The translations under genes were made by a program, and so were the position numbers. The notes beneath the pieces were generated by a model. The model saw only the letters and a program-made list of their open reading frames with translations. It ran no database searches and had not been told where the DNA came from. Below, piece after piece: positions 16,844 to 24,112 of a stretch of 47,820 bases of DNA. Origin of the DNA: CAZTYW01 sp964617695 (lineage in GTDB: Bacteria > Chloroflexota > Dehalococcoidia > UBA2247 > RBG-13-53-26); contig CAZTYW010000008.1 of NCBI GenBank assembly GCA_964617695.1, positions 1-47,820 of the forward strand, in the 5' to 3' direction. How positions within the stretch are numbered: position 1 is the stretch's first letter; each line of letters starts with the position of its first letter.

Positions 16844-17731
16844 CTAAGCTTTCGGGCCGCGCCGCTCGCTGCCGCCGCGTCCCGACCTTCGCTTTGGCCT
16901 CCTCAAGGTCACGTTGTCTATCAATCTTGTCTTTCCAACACGCGCGGCCAGCGAAACGAGGGCGGGCGGGCCTATCTCCGTCACTTCCTCCAAGGTCTCG
17001 GTGTGGGCTATGCTGACGTATTCCAGCTTGACCAGGGGCTCCTGATGAATGGGTGCGACTATCTGGTCTCTGATCCTCTCGGCGTTGCTTTCCCCCTGCG
17101 TCCAGAGTTGCTGGGCCAGGTTGAGCGATCTCGACAGGACCAGCGCTGCTCGATGTTCTTCCGGGCTGAGGTAGATGTTGCGGCTGCTCATGGGAAGCCC
17201 GTCTGGTTCCCGCTGGGTGGGCACGACAACTACGTCGAGGTCCATGTTCAGGTCGGCTACCATCTTCTTGATTACCGCCGCCTGTTGAGCGTCTTTCTGT
17301 CCGAAATAGGCCCTGGTAGGTTGGACAATGTTGAACAGTTTCGCCACCACAGTGGCCACTCCCCTGAAATGCCCCGGCCGTGAGGCGCCTTCCAGCCTTT
17401 CGGTAACGCCCTTCACCTCCACCCAAGTGTTGAACGCTTCTGGATAGACCTCCTCGGCAGGCGGCATGAACACTGCATCCACGCTCTCCTGGGTCAGAAG
17501 GGCCAGATCGCGTTCGGGGTCTCTGGGGTACTGAGCGAAATCCTCAGCCGGGCCGAACTGGGTAGGATTGACAAAGATGCTGGCTACCACGGTGTCGTTC
17601 TCGGCTCTGGCCTGCCGCACGAGACAGAGATGTCCCTCGTGGAGGTACCCCATGGTAGGGACAAAGCCGACGGAGCCGGGCATTTTCTGCCGCGCCTGCC
17701 TGAAATCTGGGACTGTGGACAAGACAATCAT
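16844..17731 (-). CDS. panC: Pantothenate synthetase
   Basis: Joins pantoate and beta-alanine with ATP to give pantothenate. ATP-site motifs are GFVPTMGYLHEGHLCLVR (with the HxGH signature), SIFVNPTQFGPAEDFAQYPR, YFGQKDAQQAAVI and the KMSKS-like LPMSSRNIYL. The 295 residues include an unusual basic, Gly/Arg-rich tail of about 20 residues. Its ATG overlaps the stop of the nitroreductase by 4 bases, so it is the last gene of the coupled pantothenate operon. The next 141 bases, before the PEPCK-like start, hold no gene. Confidence 0.96.
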   Translation of the reverse strand: MIVLSTVPDFRQARQKMPGSVGFVPTMGYLHEGHLCLVRQARAENDTVVASIFVNPTQFGPAEDFAQYPRDPERDLALLTQESVDAVFMPPAEEVYPEAFNTWVEVKGVTERLEGASRPGHFRGVATVVAKLFNIVQPTRAYFGQKDAQQAAVIKKMVADLNMDLDVVVVPTQREPDGLPMSSRNIYLSPEEHRAALVLSRSLNLAQQLWTQGESNAERIRDQIVAPIHQEPLVKLEYVSIAHTETLEEVTEIGPPALVSLAARVGKTRLIDNVTLRRPKRRSGRGGSERRGPKA

Positions 17732-18303
17732 TCTGCGGGGTACCCCACCGGGATGATATACAGCGGTTGATGGTCTTTGGGCAGGGAGAGGACCTTGTGT
17801 ACCTCTTCATCGCGGAAGGCGCCGACAGGCACAGATCCCAGCCCCAGGGCTACTGCCTGCAGGTGTACATTCTGCGCCGCGTGCCCCACCTCCATGTGGA
17901 CGTAGCGGGTTGCTCGCGAGCCATAGACGGTACCTGTCCTGTCGTACTTGGCAGCGATGACGATGCTGATTGGCGCTTCCGTTATCCAGTCCTGGTTCAA
18001 CGACGCTCGACAAAGCTGAGGTCGGACATCGCCTTCAAGGACCGTCACCAGCTCGTGTGATCTCGGCTGGTAGTGATAGACACACTGGCTCGTAACCAGG
18101 TAGACCTCCAGCGGGTAGGTGGCTCCGGCCGACGGAGCGGTGCGCAGACCTTTCTCGAGCATGCCCTGAACCGACCACAGCAACTGCGAGACCTGCTCCC
18201 AGCTCAGCTCCTTCGAGGTGAACTTCCTCTTGGAGCGCCTCTTGGCCAGGGTCTCTTCGATCGAAGTATCGCCCTTTTTTCTCGGCGCCGGAAGCTTGAC
18301 CAA
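17728..18303 (-). CDS. Nitroreductase-family (SagB-type) flavoprotein inside the pan operon
   Basis: A predicted FMN oxidoreductase of 191 residues. The motifs RRSKRKFTSKELSWEQVSQLLWSVQG, TAPSAGATYPLEVYLVT and GHAAQNVHLQAVALGLGSVPVGAF are typical of the SagB-like nitroreductase fold. The TTG start at 18303 directly follows the panB stop, with GGAGGTG at the end of panB as ribosome site, and its stop overlaps the panC start. Such coupling on both sides argues for a role linked to pantothenate synthesis or redox balance, but the substrate is unknown. Confidence 0.85.
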   Translation of the reverse strand: MVKLPAPRKKGDTSIEETLAKRRSKRKFTSKELSWEQVSQLLWSVQGMLEKGLRTAPSAGATYPLEVYLVTSQCVYHYQPRSHELVTVLEGDVRPQLCRASLNQDWITEAPISIVIAAKYDRTGTVYGSRATRYVHMEVGHAAQNVHLQAVALGLGSVPVGAFRDEEVHKVLSLPKDHQPLYIIPVGYPAE

Positions 18304-19140
18304 CTACACCTCCTGCTCAAGCCCTGCTAGAAGGCTCTCATCCATGGCATGGCTCTCCTTCTCGGTTGGGAAGGCGCCTTTTCGCACCTCATCGCTATAC
18401 TCAGCTACTGCATTCTTGATGGTGTCGGAAAGCTTTGCGTACTGTTTTGCATGCTTCGGCACGAAGTCGGTGTATAGCCCAAGAAGATCGCTGATCACCT
18501 GTACCTGTCCGTCGCAGAAGGGCCCTGCCCCAATGCCAATGGTAGGTATGGTGACCTTCTGGGTGATTATCCTGGCCAGCGGCGTGGGTATAGACTCGAG
18601 CACGATGGAGAAGGCCCCTGCCTCCTCCAGAGCAATCGCATCCTTGACCAGGCGAATGGCCGCCTCCGGACTCTTGCCCTGAACCTTGAAGCCGCCTAAC
18701 TGGTGTATCGACTGGGGGGTGAGCCCGATGTGACCCATGACCGGTATTCCACACTGCACAACTCTGTGCACCACCTCGGCCATTGACTCGCCGCCTTCGA
18801 GCTTCACTGCCTGGGCTCCTCCCTCCTGCAGGAAGCGACCAGCGTTGTACAGGGCATCGCTGACGCTGGCATGGTAGGTCATGAAGGGCATGTCTCCGAT
18901 GACCATAGCTCGTTTGGTGCCTTTTGCCACAGCCCTGGTGTGATGAAGCATTTCATCGATGGTCACTGGTATGGTCGACTCGTAGCCCAGCATCACCATT
19001 CCCAGGCTGTCCCCCACCAGAATGAGAGGCACGCCCGATTCGTCTATCAGCCTGGCCGTAGCGTAGTCGTAGGCCGTGAGCATGGGTATCTTGTCACCCT
19101 TCTGTTTCATATCCTTGATTTGAGTAACAGTAACTCGCAT
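18304..19140 (-). CDS. panB: 3-methyl-2-oxobutanoate hydroxymethyltransferase
   Basis: Makes ketopantoate from 2-oxoisovalerate and methylene-tetrahydrofolate, the first step of pantoate synthesis. The 278 residues carry MLTAYDYATARLIDESGVPLILVGDSLGMV, the metal-binding GDMPFMTY, VKLEGG and GHIGLTPQSIHQLGGFKVQGK, all standard. GGAGGAGAG precedes the ATG. It lies third in the operon; 125 bases separate it from panD, and these include a short hairpin. Confidence 0.97.
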   Translation of the reverse strand: MRVTVTQIKDMKQKGDKIPMLTAYDYATARLIDESGVPLILVGDSLGMVMLGYESTIPVTIDEMLHHTRAVAKGTKRAMVIGDMPFMTYHASVSDALYNAGRFLQEGGAQAVKLEGGESMAEVVHRVVQCGIPVMGHIGLTPQSIHQLGGFKVQGKSPEAAIRLVKDAIALEEAGAFSIVLESIPTPLARIITQKVTIPTIGIGAGPFCDGQVQVISDLLGLYTDFVPKHAKQYAKLSDTIKNAVAEYSDEVRKGAFPTEKESHAMDESLLAGLEQEV

Positions 19141-19203
19141 CTCTCCTCCTTGCCGACTGGGGTTGTATCAGGGCTCCGCGGGCTGGGATAGTCATTCACG
19201 CCT

Positions 19204-19220
19204 GGTCGCCTGAGGCGACC
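19204..19220 (-). repeat. Short hairpin between panD and panB
   Basis: GGTCGCC (19204-19210), loop TGA, GGCGACC (19214-19220). No T-run follows on either strand, so it is not an obvious terminator; an intra-operon processing or stability element is possible. Confidence 0.35.
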
Positions 19221-19265
19221 GTATCAGGCTTGCAGGTGTAGCTTTCCTTGACGGTGTGTCCCAAA

Positions 19266-19670
19266 CTAGAGGGTTTCCAGCGACTCGGCCAGGTCGTCCA
19301 TCCACCGATGGCCCGTTGTCTGTTCAACAATGGCGTTGTTGGCGTCAACATATACTAGCCTCGGCTCGATGCGGCGGGCCTCTTCGTCGCTGACACTGCA
19401 ATAGGACAGGATGATTACAGTGTCACCCTTGGAGGCCAGTCTGGCGGCGGCCCCGTTGACAACGATGTCACCGGAGCCTGCCTCACCCTCGATAGCGTAC
19501 GTCTGAAACCGGGCACCGGTATTGACGTTCAGGACGTGCACCATCTCATAGGGGAGCATGTCGGCTGCTTCCATCAGTCGCTTGTCAATCGTGATGCTAC
19601 CCACATAGTCGATATTCCCGGCGGTTACTCTAGCTCGATGGATCTTGCTTCGCAGCATTGTCCTCATCAC
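19266..19670 (-). CDS. panD: Aspartate 1-decarboxylase
   Basis: Makes beta-alanine from aspartate with a self-generated pyruvoyl cofactor. The opening MRTMLRSKIHRARVT and the self-cleavage site Gly24-Ser25 in DYVGSITID are exactly as in known PanD; YEMVHVLNVNTGARFQTYAIEG and VNGAAARLASKGDTVIILSY follow. It has 134 residues, near the usual 125-140. GGAGGTGA stands 7 bases before a GTG at 19670; the ATG at 19667 is equally possible. Confidence 0.97.
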   Translation of the reverse strand: MMRTMLRSKIHRARVTAGNIDYVGSITIDKRLMEAADMLPYEMVHVLNVNTGARFQTYAIEGEAGSGDIVVNGAAARLASKGDTVIILSYCSVSDEEARRIEPRLVYVDANNAIVEQTTGHRWMDDLAESLETL

Positions 19671-19691
19671 TTTCGTTCACCTCCAGTCGGT

Positions 19692-20546
19692 TCAGCTCAA
19701 GAGCCCCAGTATCTCCTCTGCCCTCTGCTCATCGATCCTTCCCTTCGCCAAAGCGATAGGTACGGTCTGCCGCCCGAGCTCCCGATAGGCGGCGAGCACT
19801 CCCGGGGCTCTGCTTTCCAGCGCCGTCAGGTGCTTCCGAATTGTACCCAGGTCTCCCCGGGCGATGGGTCCGGTGAGGCAGTTGGGCAGTCCTACGTTGC
19901 CCAGATTGTTGACCGAGCCTTGCAGTAAGGGAAGTAAGGCGCGCGTAGCCTCTGACGTAGGGACCCCGAAGGTCTGCCACAGATTGGTGGCCAAGTTGAC
20001 CAGGGTAACCAGGTAGTTGCAGGCCATCACTGCCGCTGCATGATACAGAACCTTGTCACCCGGTCCGAGCTCTATCCACCGCCCGCCGAGGGCGCCGACC
20101 ATTTCCTTGAGCGTGCTCATCAGTGGCTCCTCGGCCTCCAAAGCGAAGGTAGACCCGGGGATGTTCTCAATGGCGTAGGCTACACTGGCGAGGGTCTGTA
20201 GGGGGTGAAACGCACCGGCTTGGGCTCCAGCGTTGGTGGCGGGTTCGAGAATATCCAGGGATTCTGCCCCGCTGCAGTGGACTATACTCTGCGCTGAGTG
20301 CCACTGGACTTCTGCAGCGACCTGGGCGATAGCGTCATCGGGGGTGGTGATGAAGACCATCTCAGCCACATCCGCTACGGCCTGCCCACTGTGGTGGACT
20401 TTGCAGCCGTTGACCAGGCTGGCCAGCCTTTCGGCTGAGGCAGGGGTACGACTGGCAACGGCCGTCACCGGGTAGCCTTTCTCGCTCAGCCTTACAGCTA
20501 AGGCTGTCCCTACAGTCCCTGCGCCAATGAAGCCTATGTTCTGCAT
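19692..20546 (-). CDS. panG: Ketopantoate reductase-like Rossmann protein (DUF2520, PanG-like)
   Basis: A protein of 284 residues with an N-terminal NADP-type Rossmann motif (IGFIGAGTVGTALAVRLSEKGY) and the DUF2520 C-terminal helical domain (LGPGDKVLYHAAAVMACNYLVTLVNLA). It is the first gene of the pan operon, which otherwise lacks the ketopantoate reductase panE. By position and fold it should reduce ketopantoate to pantoate, as described for PanG in Francisella. My memory that PanG belongs to this family is good but unchecked. The start at 20546 has only a weak ribosome site. Confidence 0.78.
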   Translation of the reverse strand: MQNIGFIGAGTVGTALAVRLSEKGYPVTAVASRTPASAERLASLVNGCKVHHSGQAVADVAEMVFITTPDDAIAQVAAEVQWHSAQSIVHCSGAESLDILEPATNAGAQAGAFHPLQTLASVAYAIENIPGSTFALEAEEPLMSTLKEMVGALGGRWIELGPGDKVLYHAAAVMACNYLVTLVNLATNLWQTFGVPTSEATRALLPLLQGSVNNLGNVGLPNCLTGPIARGDLGTIRKHLTALESRAPGVLAAYRELGRQTVPIALAKGRIDEQRAEEILGLLS

Positions 20547-20565
20547 TTCGTATCACCAGTTCGAT

Positions 20566-20603
20566 AAACAAAAGATGCCTTCTCGGCAACGCCGAGAAGG
20601 CAT
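20566..20603 (-). terminator. Intrinsic terminator in the pan operon leader (attenuator)
   Basis: A perfect 13-base stem (20575-20587 with 20591-20603) with a 3-base loop, followed on the minus strand by CTTTTGTTT. It lies between the pan promoter and the panG start, about 20 bases before the ATG, so it would stop transcription of the whole operon unless prevented. Confidence 0.8.
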
Positions 20604-20714
20604 GAAATCTACCTTGAACCTATCTACCGTCCGTCTCGGTCGTTGCCGATCCAAGCGAGCTTATGTTTTCCAGGTTCCAAACGCTCACCGCCTTGTGGTC
20701 GGTGGCATATCGTT
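20604..20714 (-). promoter_or_regulatory. Leader RNA of the pan operon with antiterminator potential
   Basis: About 110 bases of untranslated leader before the terminator. The segment TCGGCAACG (complement of 20641-20649) is exactly complementary to CGTTGCCGA, the loop and 3' arm of the terminator hairpin (complement of 20583-20591). Pairing of the two would block the terminator. I do not see T-box hallmarks or an obvious known riboswitch. A very short reading frame is possible but has no good ribosome site. Confidence 0.5.
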
Positions 20715-20719
20715 TCAGT

Positions 20720-20748
20720 ATTGTAACAGACATCGCTACGATTGTCAA
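20720..20748 (-). promoter_or_regulatory. Sigma-70 promoter of the pan operon
   Basis: Minus strand: TTGACA (20748-20743), 17 bases, TACAAT (20725-20720). It is divergent from the nrdR promoter; the two -35 boxes are 26 bases apart. Confidence 0.82.
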
Positions 20749-20774
20749 GACCAGCACCGGGGGGCATCCAACTC

Positions 20775-20803
20775 TTGACAGGCACTATATATTGTGCTAC
20801 AAT
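20775..20803 (+). promoter_or_regulatory. nrdR-nrdJ promoter with internal NrdR box
   Basis: TTGACA (20775-20780), 17 bases, TACAAT (20798-20803). The spacer holds CACTATATATTGTG (20783-20796), a near-perfect match to the NrdR box. A weaker second half-match (CACAACATATAGG, 20813-20825) has its centre 31 bases on, three helical turns, as in paired NrdR boxes. Confidence 0.8.
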
Positions 20804-20837
20804 CGCCCCTGCCACAACATATAGGAAGGCCCATCCC

Positions 20838-21395
20838 ATGATATGCCCTTATTGTCAGTATCAGGATTCGAAGGTTGTCGATTCCAGGTCGGTGAGCGGG
20901 GGTGTGAGGCGGCGCCGGCAGTGCTTGCACTGCGGCTCGCGATTCACTACCTATGAACGGGTGCAGTCGAATGGCTTCCTGGTGGTGAAGAAAGATGGGC
21001 GGCGGGAGGAGTTCAGCCGTGACAAGTTGACGGCTGGCATCGGTAAGGCTTGCGCCAAGCGGCCGGTCACGGATGAAGAGATAGGGCGTCTTGTAGGCAG
21101 GATTGAGGAGGAGCTCCATCAACTGGGCCGGGCTGAGGTCTCGACTTCCACGATTGGGGGGCTGGTGGTGGGATACCTGAGAGAGTTGGACCGCATTGCC
21201 TATATTCGGTTTGCCAGCGTGTACCGGGAGTTTGCTGACATAGAGAGCTTCAAAGAGGAGGCCGATGCTCTGATCCAGGGCCATGGTACAGTGTCTGCTG
21301 CCCAACTGCCGTTGATGCCTGATGAACAGTCTCTGATCCCGGTGAAGGGTGGGCGGAAGGGCGCATTGTTGGAACGGGGAGGGAATGATGCCTGA
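20838..21395 (+). CDS. nrdR: Transcriptional repressor NrdR
   Basis: Nucleotide-sensing repressor of ribonucleotide reductase genes. From the ATG at 20838 (AGGAAGG upstream) it has 185 residues: the zinc ribbon MICPYC...CLHCGSRFTTYERV, then an ATP-cone domain (VKKDGRREEFSRDKLTAGIGKAC through AYIRFASVYREFADIESF). The usual length is about 150-160, so a C-terminal tail of about 30 residues is extra. It overlaps the start of nrdJ, its presumed target, and its own promoter carries an NrdR-box-like palindrome, so it is probably self-regulated. Confidence 0.96.
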   Translation: MICPYCQYQDSKVVDSRSVSGGVRRRRQCLHCGSRFTTYERVQSNGFLVVKKDGRREEFSRDKLTAGIGKACAKRPVTDEEIGRLVGRIEEELHQLGRAEVSTSTIGGLVVGYLRELDRIAYIRFASVYREFADIESFKEEADALIQGHGTVSAAQLPLMPDEQSLIPVKGGRKGALLERGGNDA

Positions 21396-23973
21396 GTATG
21401 AACCCGCCAATGACAAGTCGGAGCGCGTTATGAATGACAGGATAGCTCGGGCTGTCTTTGCTGCTGCTGAGGCTATGGGCATTTCGGACCGGGAGTTGAC
21501 AGAGAAGCTCACTGAGCAGGTCATTCGGCGTCTGGAGCAGCAGGAGGCGAGTCTGCCATTCCCAGGGATGGAGGACCTTGTTCCGGGAAGGAAGCGAGCG
21601 GGGAAGAGCAGGCTCGAATCTGTTGAAATCGGCGGGATTGTGAAGGAAGCCCTGGCCGATATCAGGCACGGCCAGGTCACCGAGGACGCCAAACCCAGCC
21701 GGATCAAGATCAGGCCTTCCCGGATGCCGCGCGGCAAGCAGAAGACCGCATATCTGTCGCCCAACGCACTGAGAGTACTGGAGAAAAGGTACTTGCAGAA
21801 AGATGAAGAGGGGCGCGTCACGGAGACGCCGGACGAGATGTTCCGTCGCGTGGCTCACTGCGTTGCCTCTGCCGAACAGGCATACAGTCCTCAGAAGGAC
21901 GCGGGAGCGCTGGAAGAAGGGTTCTTCCAGATGATGAGGAGTCTGGAGTTCCTGCCGAACTCCCCGACTTTGATGAATGCCGGCAGGGAGTTGGGACAGC
22001 TCTCCGCCTGCTTTGTTCTGCCCGTCGAGGACTCGATGGAGTCAATCTTTGAGGCGGTAAAGCAGACCGCCCTGATTCACAAGAGCGGTGGTGGCACTGG
22101 CTTCTCCTTCTCCAGGCTTCGGCCCGAGAATGACCGGGTGGGCTCCACCGGTGGGGTCGCCAGTGGACCGGTCTCGTTCCTGCGCGCCTTTGACACTGCT
22201 ACCGATGTAATCAAGCAGGGCGGCATGCGTCGCGGGGCCAACATGGCCATCCTCAACATCAATCACCCGGACATACTCAAGTTCATCACTGCCAAAGAAG
22301 GCACTTCCAACTTCAGCAACTTCAACCTTTCGGTCGCTGTCAGTGAGGAGTTCATGAGGGCTGTGGAGGAAGAGCGCGACTATGAGCTCATCAATCCGCG
22401 CACCAAACGGGCCGTCGGGACGCTCAGCGCCAGAGAGGTCTTCGACAAGATAGTGGATATGGCCTGGAGGACAGGTGATCCTGGCATCGTCTTTATTGAC
22501 CGGATCAACCGTGACAACCCGACCCCGAGATTGGGGGCGATCGAGAGCACCAATCCCTGCGGTGAGCAGCCCCTCCTTCCGTACGAGTCCTGCAACCTGG
22601 GATCAATCAATCTGTCGAAGATGCTGAGTCAACGGAATGGCAAGGCGGAAATCGACTATGCCAAGCTGGCGAGGACGGTGGAGGTGGCGGTCAGGTTCCT
22701 GGACAACGTCATTGATGTAAACCGGTTTCCTACATCTCAGATAGAGGAAATGACCAGAGCCACCAGGAAAATCGGCCTGGGGGTGATGGGTTTCGCCGAC
22801 ACGCTCATCCGCCTGGGCATACCCTATGATTCCGAGGAGGCGCTGGAGACCGCAGAGAGTGTGATGGGCTTCATCAGCCAGACGGCCAATGACGCCTCTG
22901 CAAAGCTGGCAGAGGAGAGGAGGGTCTTCCCTGCCTTCGAAGCTAGCGTCTATGATCTGCCTGACGGCCCGCGATTGAGGAATGCCTCTCGCACCACCAT
23001 CGCCCCCACCGGTACGCTTAGCATAGTAGCTGGTTGCTCCAGCGGCATTGAGCCGCTCTTTGCCCTCTCCTACGTTCGCACCATCCTCGAAGGAGAGCAG
23101 CTTCTGGAGGTCAATCCCTACTTTGAGGAGGCGGCCAGGAAAGAGGGGTTCTACAGCGAAGAGTTCATGACAGAGCTGGCCAAGAGGGGCAGGGTGAGAG
23201 GCATGGACGGCGTACCAGAGTGGGTGCAGCGGGTATTTGTGACGGCACATGACATTACTCCCGAGTGGCACGTGAGGATGCAGGCGGCCTTCCAGAAACA
23301 CACCGACAACGCCGTGTCGAAAACGGTCAATTTCCCGCGCCACGCTACCAGAGAGGACGTAGCCGAGGTATATATGCTTGCGTTCAAGCTGGGGTGCAAA
23401 GGGATAACCATCTATCGGGACGGAAGCAAGGAAAGCCAGGTGTTGAGTATTGCTCGCCAGACGGAAGAGGGGGAGGAGAAGGATGAGAAGAAGGCCGCCC
23501 GTCCCCGGAAGCGGGCTGAGACTACCGCAGGATCAACCAAGAGAGTGTCAACCGGTTGCGGTCATATCTATGTTACGGTCAACAGAGACGAGGAGGGGAT
23601 CTGCGAAGTCTTCTCCAGCCTGGGCAAGGCGGGGGGCTGTGCCTCGGCACAACTGGAGGCCATCAGCCGTTTGATCTCCCTGTCACTCAGGTCAGGTCTC
23701 GATGTTGCCGCCATTGTGAAGCACCTCCGTGGGATTCGCTGTCCGTCGATTGCCTGGGACAACGGGCGGGCTGTGCTGTCCTGCCCGGATGCCATTGGTG
23801 GGGTACTGGAATCAGAGGCAGGAGATGATGGCACGGATATGCCGGTGTCACAGGGCCAGGTGACGGGAGTGGCTGTAAACGTTGCAGGTCAGTGCCCCGA
23901 TTGCGGTAACCTCCTGGTGTACGAGGAGGGTTGTTTCCTCTGCCCCGGATGTGGCTACACCAAATGCGGCTAG
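21385..23973 (+). CDS. nrdJ: Adenosylcobalamin-dependent (class II) ribonucleoside-diphosphate reductase
   Basis: Makes deoxyribonucleotides without oxygen by way of vitamin B12. From the ATG at 21385 it has 862 residues. After a leader domain the catalytic barrel shows EFLPNSPTLMNAGRELGQLSACFVLP, HKSGGGTGFSFSRLRP, the NPCGEQPLLPYESCNLGSIN active-site segment and TIAPTGTLSIVAGCSSGIEP. The C-terminus has a Cys-rich tail (CPDCGNLLVYEEGCFLCPGCGYTKCG) that would recharge the active-site disulfide. The start overlaps the end of nrdR and GGGGAGGG precedes it. A second ATG at 21388 is possible. Confidence 0.96.
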   Translation: MMPEYEPANDKSERVMNDRIARAVFAAAEAMGISDRELTEKLTEQVIRRLEQQEASLPFPGMEDLVPGRKRAGKSRLESVEIGGIVKEALADIRHGQVTEDAKPSRIKIRPSRMPRGKQKTAYLSPNALRVLEKRYLQKDEEGRVTETPDEMFRRVAHCVASAEQAYSPQKDAGALEEGFFQMMRSLEFLPNSPTLMNAGRELGQLSACFVLPVEDSMESIFEAVKQTALIHKSGGGTGFSFSRLRPENDRVGSTGGVASGPVSFLRAFDTATDVIKQGGMRRGANMAILNINHPDILKFITAKEGTSNFSNFNLSVAVSEEFMRAVEEERDYELINPRTKRAVGTLSAREVFDKIVDMAWRTGDPGIVFIDRINRDNPTPRLGAIESTNPCGEQPLLPYESCNLGSINLSKMLSQRNGKAEIDYAKLARTVEVAVRFLDNVIDVNRFPTSQIEEMTRATRKIGLGVMGFADTLIRLGIPYDSEEALETAESVMGFISQTANDASAKLAEERRVFPAFEASVYDLPDGPRLRNASRTTIAPTGTLSIVAGCSSGIEPLFALSYVRTILEGEQLLEVNPYFEEAARKEGFYSEEFMTELAKRGRVRGMDGVPEWVQRVFVTAHDITPEWHVRMQAAFQKHTDNAVSKTVNFPRHATREDVAEVYMLAFKLGCKGITIYRDGSKESQVLSIARQTEEGEEKDEKKAARPRKRAETTAGSTKRVSTGCGHIYVTVNRDEEGICEVFSSLGKAGGCASAQLEAISRLISLSLRSGLDVAAIVKHLRGIRCPSIAWDNGRAVLSCPDAIGGVLESEAGDDGTDMPVSQGQVTGVAVNVAGQCPDCGNLLVYEEGCFLCPGCGYTKCG

Positions 23974-24046
23974 CGCTGGCTCGGAAGGGAGAGACCTTGC
24001 TCGACGGAGCCGGTCGGTTGCTCCGGACCGCCCGAAGGGATGCGCC

Positions 24047-24076
24047 TTGACCTTCGGAAAAAGCGCATGCTACCAT
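24047..24076 (+). promoter_or_regulatory. Candidate promoter of the CoA-transferase gene
   Basis: TTGACC (24047-24052), 18 bases, TACCAT (24071-24076, 4 of 6). It lies about 37 bases before the GTG start. Confidence 0.45.
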
Positions 24077-24112
24077 ATTCGCTGAATTGAGGCGAGGAGG
24101 TATATCCTGAGC

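Noticed and set aside
20604..20714. T-box element in the pan leader
   Set aside because: No T-box sequence or specifier-loop layout is visible.
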